This document shows positions 59,773 through 64,000 of a stretch of 64,000 bases of DNA, piece by piece. Within the stretch, counting starts at the first letter, position 1. Each line of letters begins with the position of its first letter. A program made the position numbers and the translations under genes. Source of the DNA: Spirochaetota bacterium (GTDB lineage Bacteria; Spirochaetota; Spirochaetia; Treponematales; Rectinemataceae); contig JAJUIB010000002.1 in the NCBI GenBank assembly GCA_029265615.1, positions 1 through 64,000 on the forward strand, given 5' to 3'. The notes under the pieces are model-generated. The model searched no databases. It saw only the letters and a program-made list of their open reading frames with translations, and was not told where the DNA came from.

Positions 59773-60306
59773 TCAACCGGGAAACTGGTCGAGCCTTCCC
59801 TCGCGGATGACGCGGTAGGCGCCCGTTTCTGTGTCGAGGTCGTAGATCGAGAAATTCGTGTCGATGTCGAATCCCGGGTGCCGTACCGCGAAATTGAGCG
59901 AAGCGGAACCAGCCTCGCCCGAGGCTATGCGGTGGAAGACGTTGCAGGGCCAGACAAGCATCGCGGGGCCTTCGTAGAGCGGCTTGCCGTTCATGAGCAC
60001 CCTGTCCGGCTCCACGACGAAGGTTTCCATGCGCCTGTGTTCGAGCGTGTAGATGTCGACGGTTCGACGCCCCTGGAGCACTATGAGATTGTCTTCCTGG
60101 TGGGGGTGGAGGTACCAGGGGCGGCCCACCTCGCCGACCGAACCAGGCGATAGTGCTCCGTGCTGGTGGATCACGCGATCGATGCCGTCGATGCGCGGCA
60201 GAAACTCGAGGGGGACAAGGTCGAAGGATACGCCCTCCGTTCGCCTGAAGGGCTTGAGCTTGATGACGCGCCAGAATCGCGGAACTTCGGCAACGACATA
60301 GTTCAC
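59773..60306 (-). CDS. Cupin-fold protein (177 aa)
   Basis: Metal-binding residues of a cupin are visible: YLHPHQEDNLIVLQGRR holds His-x-His and Glu of motif 1, and WPCNVFHRIAS the His of motif 2. Members of this superfamily include sugar epimerases, dioxygenases and regulators; nothing here decides between them. The GTG at 60306 is preceded by GAGGAGGG. The leader RNA contains two near-identical hairpins. Confidence 0.75.
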   Translation of the reverse strand: MNYVVAEVPRFWRVIKLKPFRRTEGVSFDLVPLEFLPRIDGIDRVIHQHGALSPGSVGEVGRPWYLHPHQEDNLIVLQGRRTVDIYTLEHRRMETFVVEPDRVLMNGKPLYEGPAMLVWPCNVFHRIASGEAGSASLNFAVRHPGFDIDTNFSIYDLDTETGAYRVIREGRLDQFPG

Positions 60307-60341
60307 GGAACCCTCCTCGAATTCGGAGCCTCTGGACCCGC

Positions 60342-60375
60342 GGGTCTTCGAGACCCCGCCGGGCCTTCGAGGCCC
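60342..60375 (-). repeat. Two tandem hairpins in the cupin leader
   Basis: 15-nt inverted repeats at 60342-60356 (GGGTCT/AGACCC) and 60361-60375 (GGGCCT/AGGCCC) each enclose a 3-nt TCG loop. The second differs from the first by compensatory changes, so pairing is preserved. They sit between the promoter and the ribosome site of the cupin gene. Confidence 0.7.
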
Positions 60376-60395
60376 CGGCGGACTCGCCTATCCCC

Positions 60396-60424
60396 TATTA
60401 TGATGGTTTTGCTTGGGTGCGCAA
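60396..60424 (-). promoter_or_regulatory. Probable promoter of the cupin gene
   Basis: On the minus strand TTGCGC occurs twice in direct succession (60419-60430), followed 17 nt from the second by ATAATA. The predicted leader is about 80 nt. Confidence 0.5.
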
Positions 60425-60455
60425 GCGCAAAATAGGGAAGGCGGGCGCGGAGTGC

Positions 60456-61328
60456 CTATGTCCCGCTCTGTGACTCTTCCGCATCGGGGCAGAACGGGAC
60501 TTCGAGGAGTTCCGGTTTGAGGATGAACCGCAGGAAGCGCGAGGCGGCGTGGGCGAAGTAGATGCCGTCGGATATCCGCTCGTCGATCGTGACTTTGATG
60601 GTGACGTGGCGTCGCGGTTTACCGCCGCCTTCAGCGTGGGCCGACTCCTTTTCGAAGATGCGGCCGAGGACGACAAAGACGCTCGCCGTGCCCCATTCGT
60701 AGGCGTGGTGGAAGGGGGCGTCAAGGCCGATGCTCCCCAGGTTCGCGAAGTAGGCCGAGGCGAAGAGGGGATCGGCGCGGATCATCGAAGGGGGGGCGAT
60801 GTTGAAGCGGTCGAGGAGGCGGAACAAAAACGTGGAGAGCGCCTTGCCGCCGGGTATGCGGTGCACGAGCTTGACCTCGCGCTCGTCGGGGCTCTCGTTG
60901 CCCTCGCCCTTTACAAAGGCGACCGCAGCATTGAACTTGCGCATCACTTCGTCGACCGTATCCGTCGGTTCGAGAAAGAGTTTTGCGTTCGTTTCGGGCG
61001 CTTCCTCCGAGAGGCGCTTTTTGACGATGAAGGAAAAGGCGATGTGGTTGCGCTGATAGATGCCGCGGCGATGGACGAAGCGGTTGAGCTCGGGTTTTTC
61101 CGCAATCGTCCTTTGGGCCGCGGCGAGCACGAGGCCGAAGAGGCTGTAGCGGTTGTCGCCGAGCTCGGCGTTCTTTCGCCGCACGTAGCGGAGGGCATTT
61201 TCGACATCGACATCTTTGGAAAAATAGACGGCCGCTTCGTTGCGCCGTCGCATGAGGTAGGGCATGATCGCATTGAGGGGCTTTGCGTCCCAGCAGCGTC
61301 TGCCGTCCGAGCGGTCGACAAAGAGCAT
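60456..61328 (-). CDS. E2-type acyltransferase-like protein lacking the catalytic His (290 aa)
   Basis: The protein has the fold of the 2-oxoacid dehydrogenase acyltransferase/chloramphenicol acetyltransferase family: NAIMPYLMRRRNEAAVYFSK at the start, KPELNRFVHRRGIYQRN, FASAYFANLGSIGLDAPFHH and VTIKVTIDERISDGIYFA near the end. The family's DHRxxDG is DERISDG here, so the catalytic His is Glu. There is no lipoyl or E1-binding domain. It may have lost catalysis and act as a structural or regulatory protein. The start follows the -10 box by 5 nt. Confidence 0.75.
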   Translation of the reverse strand: MLFVDRSDGRRCWDAKPLNAIMPYLMRRRNEAAVYFSKDVDVENALRYVRRKNAELGDNRYSLFGLVLAAAQRTIAEKPELNRFVHRRGIYQRNHIAFSFIVKKRLSEEAPETNAKLFLEPTDTVDEVMRKFNAAVAFVKGEGNESPDEREVKLVHRIPGGKALSTFLFRLLDRFNIAPPSMIRADPLFASAYFANLGSIGLDAPFHHAYEWGTASVFVVLGRIFEKESAHAEGGGKPRRHVTIKVTIDERISDGIYFAHAASRFLRFILKPELLEVPFCPDAEESQSGT

Positions 61329-61333
61329 AGGCT

Positions 61334-61363
61334 ACTATACCCATTGGGGCCCGCGGGGGTAAA
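61334..61363 (-). promoter_or_regulatory. Promoter of the E2-like gene, leaderless type
   Basis: TTTACC, 18 nt, TATAGT on the minus strand, then AGCCT and the ATG. Confidence 0.6.
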
Positions 61364-61389
61364 GTCAGAGGCCGCATACATGGGGGTGC

Positions 61390-61418
61390 TTTTCGACGCA
61401 GGACCCTGGGCGTATTAT
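61390..61418 (+). promoter_or_regulatory. Promoter of the nucleotidyltransferase gene, leaderless type
   Basis: A weak TTTTCG is followed after 17 nt by TATTAT, then GCCGCAT and the GTG. An ATG at 61417 lies inside the -10 box, so it cannot be the start on this transcript. Confidence 0.45.
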
Positions 61419-61425
61419 GCCGCAT

Positions 61426-62073
61426 GTGGGAACCCGATTCGACTGCGTGATGCCTGCCGCCGGCGCTTCCTCGCGGATGGGGCGCTGGAAGCCGCTCTTG
61501 CCCTGGGCCGGCCGCTTTCTTGTGGAAGCCGCGGTCGAGGCGGCTTTAAGCGCCTGCTCCCGTGTCCTCCTCGTGGCGGGCTATCGCGCCTCCGAGCTTG
61601 CGTCGCTCTTTCACGGCGAGTCGCGGGTGCTCGTACTCGACAATCCCGCCTGGGAGAGAGGCATGCTCGGTTCCATCCAGCGCGCGCTTCCCGAAGTGCG
61701 CGGCGCCGCCTTTTTTTGCGCGAACGCCGATATGCCATTTGTGCGGCCCGCCGACTACGAGGCGCTTGCGGCGGCGCTTGCGCCGCCGCTCGAGGCGGAG
61801 CAGTCAGGCTGCGAGGCCTTTGCGGCCTCTGCCTTTGCTGCCGGCCGCGATGGCGGAGGGAGGCTCGTGCCGGGGCATCCGGTGCTCGTGCCCGCTACCT
61901 GGATCCCCGATATCCTCGCCCTATCCCCCGCCTCGCGTATGAAACCCTTTCTCCTCAGCCGCCCCTTTGTGCTTGTGGAACGCGGACAGGCGGCACTCTT
62001 TGACGTCGATAGCCCTGATGATTACGAGGCCGCGCTTCGCGCTTTGGGCCCCGAAAGTGCGGTTAACCGTTGA
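61426..62073 (+). CDS. MobA/MocA-like nucleotidyltransferase (215 aa)
   Basis: The N-terminus DCVMPAAGASSRMGRWKPLLP is the nucleotide-binding loop of the MobA-like NTP transferases, with the conserved Lys. FCANADMPFVRPADY gives the metal-binding Asp, and PGHPVLVP and DVDSPDDYEAALRAL complete the pattern, which is close to MocA, the molybdenum cofactor cytidylyltransferase. GTG at 61426 is chosen by promoter geometry. No molybdenum enzyme lies nearby in the window. Confidence 0.82.
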   Translation: MGTRFDCVMPAAGASSRMGRWKPLLPWAGRFLVEAAVEAALSACSRVLLVAGYRASELASLFHGESRVLVLDNPAWERGMLGSIQRALPEVRGAAFFCANADMPFVRPADYEALAAALAPPLEAEQSGCEAFAASAFAAGRDGGGRLVPGHPVLVPATWIPDILALSPASRMKPFLLSRPFVLVERGQAALFDVDSPDDYEAALRALGPESAVNR

Positions 62074-62098
62074 CCGGGGCCGGGAAGGCTTTTATCAT
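62070..62098 (+). promoter_or_regulatory. Promoter of the ABC importer, leaderless type
   Basis: TTGACC, overlapping the preceding stop, is followed after 17 nt by TATCAT, then ACTTCCCC and the ATG. No riboswitch-like leader fits in this space. Confidence 0.65.
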
Positions 62099-62106
62099 AC
62101 TTCCCC

Positions 62107-63111
62107 ATGAAAGCGAAATTCGCCTCATTTTTCTTGCTTGTGTGCGCCGCTTTTGCGGCTTTTGCCGCCCCGGCGCCCGGGCGTGTCGTCCTTGGCGGCA
62201 AGGCCGTCACTCTCGTCGCAGACGCCGTCTACCTCTTCCCGAGCGCAAAGGACCGCGTGGTCGCGGTAGGCGGCACCGATCAGGGCCTCGGCGTGTTCCT
62301 GACGCTCGTGGATCCCGGGTTTGCCGCGAAACCAAGCCTTGACCGCGCCGCGGGCGCCGAAGTCTACGCCGCGCTCTCGCCCGACCTGATCATATTGAAA
62401 AGTTCGCTCAAAAAGAGTCTCGGCCCCTCGCTTGATGCCGCGGGGCTCAAGCAGTTGTATCTCGACCTCGAAACGCCCGAGGACTACCTCCGCGAACTAA
62501 AGCTCCTCGGGGACGTGCTCGGCGAATCCGCCCGCGGCGAGGCGCTCGTCGCCTACTACCGCGCGGCGCTCGAGCGCATAACGTCGCGGGTCGCCACGGT
62601 TCCCGCTTCCGAAAGGCCGCGGGTGTTGGTCGTGCAGGCATCGGCGGGCGGCTACGAGGTGCCGCCTGCGACATGGATGCAGAGTATCCTCACCGAGCGC
62701 GCAGGCGGGCTACCCGTCTGGAAGGACGCAAACCCTGGTTCGGGCTGGGCAAAGGTTGGGCCTGAGCAGATCGCCGCATGGAACCCCGACGCGATATTTG
62801 TCATCTCCTACCGCGAAAGCTCCGAAAAGGCCGCGTCCGTCTTTCTTTCTGACCCGCTTCTCGCCTCGCTCCGTGCTGCCAAGGGGGGAAGGGTCTTCGC
62901 CTTCCCCCAGGACTTCTTCTCCTGGGACCAGCCCGACGCGCGGTGGATACTCGGCCTGTCCTGGATGGCGAAAAAACTATATCCACAGCGTTTCGGCGAT
63001 CTTTCTATCCCCGCGGAAGCCGAGCGCTTTTTCGCCTTTGCCTATGGCATCGATCGCGCCCGGTACACCGAGGCGGTAAGGCCGCGGCTTGTCGGCGCCA
63101 TTGGCGACTAA
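62107..63111 (+). CDS. Iron/cobalamin-type ABC transporter substrate-binding protein
   Basis: A signal peptide (about 1-20, ending AAFAAFA) leads to a class III periplasmic-binding fold: VVAVGGTDQGL, AALSPDLIILKSS, LKLLGDVLGESARGEALVAYY and WNPDAIFVISYRES are typical of BtuF/FecB-like proteins. It delivers ferric-siderophore, haem or cobalamin to the permease encoded next. The ligand cannot be decided from the sequence. There is no lipobox, so it may be soluble in the periplasm. Confidence 0.88.
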   Translation: MKAKFASFFLLVCAAFAAFAAPAPGRVVLGGKAVTLVADAVYLFPSAKDRVVAVGGTDQGLGVFLTLVDPGFAAKPSLDRAAGAEVYAALSPDLIILKSSLKKSLGPSLDAAGLKQLYLDLETPEDYLRELKLLGDVLGESARGEALVAYYRAALERITSRVATVPASERPRVLVVQASAGGYEVPPATWMQSILTERAGGLPVWKDANPGSGWAKVGPEQIAAWNPDAIFVISYRESSEKAASVFLSDPLLASLRAAKGGRVFAFPQDFFSWDQPDARWILGLSWMAKKLYPQRFGDLSIPAEAERFFAFAYGIDRARYTEAVRPRLVGAIGD

Positions 63112-63121
63112 GGCCTGCGGC

Positions 63122-64000
63122 GTGGCGCGCTCAGCGCTCGTCGTCACGGCTCTTTGTGCCGCCTTCGCGCTCTACCTCCTTGTAGGGCGCTATCCGCGGC
63201 CCGGCTTGACGCCGCCCTTACGTTTTTTTACCGACGAGACGGCGCGGCGGCTTCTTGTCAACGTGCGGCTTCCGCGGGCGCTCGGCGCGACGCTCCTCGG
63301 CGCCGTGCTTGGCGGGGCGGGGGCCGCTTTCCAGTCTGTGTTCGGCAACCCGCTCGTCGAGCCGGGCTTTCTCGGCGTCTCCCAGGGGGCGGCGTTCGGA
63401 GCTGCGCTTGCCCTCGTCCTCGGTGCGGCAAACCCGAACATCGTTGCGCTCTCCGCGTTTTTCTTCGCCCTCCTTGCTCTTCGCGCAAGTCTTGCGCTTT
63501 CCAAGGCCTTTCGCTTTGGCGGTCAGGTGCTGCGGCTCGTCCTTTCGGGAATTGTGGTCTCGGCATTCGCCTCGGCGCTACTCGCCTTTGTGAAATACGC
63601 CGCGGATCCGCTTTCCCAGCTCCCCGACATAACCTTTTGGACGATGGGTGGGCTTGTCGCGATGGGCTGGGGAAGGCTACTGGGCGCTGCTCCCGTGGCC
63701 CTCCTTTCTCTGGGCGGCCTGTGGCTTCTCCGCTGGCGGGCGACCGTTCTGTCGCTCGACGACGAGGCATCCCGCGCGCTCGGCGCGCGGCCCGAGCTCG
63801 AGCGAGGGCTTGTGATCATCGTTGCGACGGCAGGCGTCGCCGCTATGACTGCGGTGTCGGGCATCGTATCCTGGGTAGGCCTTGTTGTGCCGCAGGCGGC
63901 GCGCACGCTCGTGGGCGCCGACGCTCGCGCCTCGATACCCGCCTCCATGGCCATGGGCGCGGGCTTCGTCCTCCTCTGCGACGGCTGTGCGCGGAGCCTC
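63122..64000 (+). CDS. FecCD-family ABC permease (N-terminal part; cut by the right edge)
   Basis: This is the first 293 residues of a multi-pass permease of the BtuC/FecCD family. VRLPRALGATLLGAVLGGAG is the family's first signature, followed by GNPLVEPGFLGVSQGAAFGA, ITFWTMGGLVAM and VSGIVSWVGLVVPQAARTL. I take GTG at 63122, 10 nt after the binding-protein stop; TTG at 63101 or 63089 in the same frame are alternatives and no ribosome site decides. An ATPase gene is expected beyond the edge. Confidence 0.9.
   Translation, partial: MARSALVVTALCAAFALYLLVGRYPRPGLTPPLRFFTDETARRLLVNVRLPRALGATLLGAVLGGAGAAFQSVFGNPLVEPGFLGVSQGAAFGAALALVLGAANPNIVALSAFFFALLALRASLALSKAFRFGGQVLRLVLSGIVVSAFASALLAFVKYAADPLSQLPDITFWTMGGLVAMGWGRLLGAAPVALLSLGGLWLLRWRATVLSLDDEASRALGARPELERGLVIIVATAGVAAMTAVSGIVSWVGLVVPQAARTLVGADARASIPASMAMGAGFVLLCDGCARSL

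Noticed and set aside
61417-61425. ATG at 61417 as start of the MocA-like gene
   Set aside because: It lies inside the predicted -10 box; GTG at 61426 fits the promoter geometry and the usual short N-terminus.
62074-62106. Cobalamin riboswitch before the importer
   Set aside because: Only about 30 nt separate the genes and they are taken up by a promoter; no B12-box-like sequence is visible.

Overview
This window looks like a chromosomal segment of a GC-rich, anaerobic, motile bacterium, most likely a spirochaete (Treponema/Spirochaeta-like). The grounds are the block rpsP-khpA-rimM-trmD-rplS followed by a FliK-like gene, a stand-alone FlhB C-terminal fragment, an HD-GYP gene and yraN. They also include two [FeFe]-hydrogenase-type genes, a giant 2-hydroxyacyl-CoA dehydratase activase fusion, and cyclic-nucleotide/GGDEF sensors. 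This rests on gene content and order recalled from known genomes; I ran no search. I see no rRNA, tRNA, insertion sequence, prophage or CRISPR array.

Layout. 1-2.6 kb: leftward operon of a membrane protein, a winged-helix regulator, an ABC ATPase and a MacB/FtsX-type permease cut by the edge. 2.8-3.7 kb: a DUF4097-like beta-repeat protein. 3.6-8.6 kb: leftward hydrogenase operon (two thioredoxin-like [2Fe-2S] proteins, a sensory hydrogenase-PAS protein, a SpoIIE-type phosphatase and a group B [FeFe]-hydrogenase). 8.8-11.9 kb: long-chain acyl-CoA synthetase and Dus. 12.0-18.2 kb: the rightward translation/flagellar operon, with an in-frame TAG in its HD-GYP gene. 18.2-19.1 kb: an accessory stretch with a 41-residue repeat peptide and a CD3324-like DNA-binding protein. 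19.2-27.0 kb: leftward operon of the activase fusion, an SDR, a radical SAM/SPASM protein and an Hsp70-like ATPase. 27.1-29.2 kb: two cNMP-binding/GGDEF proteins. 29.3-35.1 kb: serS, a small Cys protein, prfA, prmC and a Rel/SpoT enzyme. 35.1-45.3 kb: a pair of M16 proteases, a GT51 transglycosylase, a UPF0178 protein, manA, a JAMM-DinG fusion helicase and a haem-type chemoreceptor. 45.5-51.4 kb: an operon of envelope proteins, one with 21 hexapeptide repeats, plus an M23 peptidase. 51.5-56.6 kb: xth, a rhomboid protease, PIN-PhoH, zinc ribbons and kbl. 56.6-61.3 kb: a histidine kinase with its binding protein, a cupin, and an E2-like acyltransferase. 61.4-64.0 kb: a MobA/MocA-like nucleotidyltransferase, then an iron/cobalamin-type ABC importer running off the right edge.

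The most striking thing that annotation does not explain is promoter placement. Eleven by-eye sigma70-like promoters have the -10 box ending only 5-8 nt before the start codon, without a usable Shine-Dalgarno, which predicts leaderless or nearly leaderless mRNAs. Operon-internal genes and some others carry ordinary AGGAG-type sites. Two of the leaderless promoters (serS and the PIN-PhoH gene) have short tandem repeats right at the -35 box. Other points of interest are the JAMM-DinG fusion, the nonsense codon in the HD-GYP gene, the hydrogenase/phosphatase signalling operon, the repeat peptide with a coupled mini-ORF, and a duplicated serS tail.
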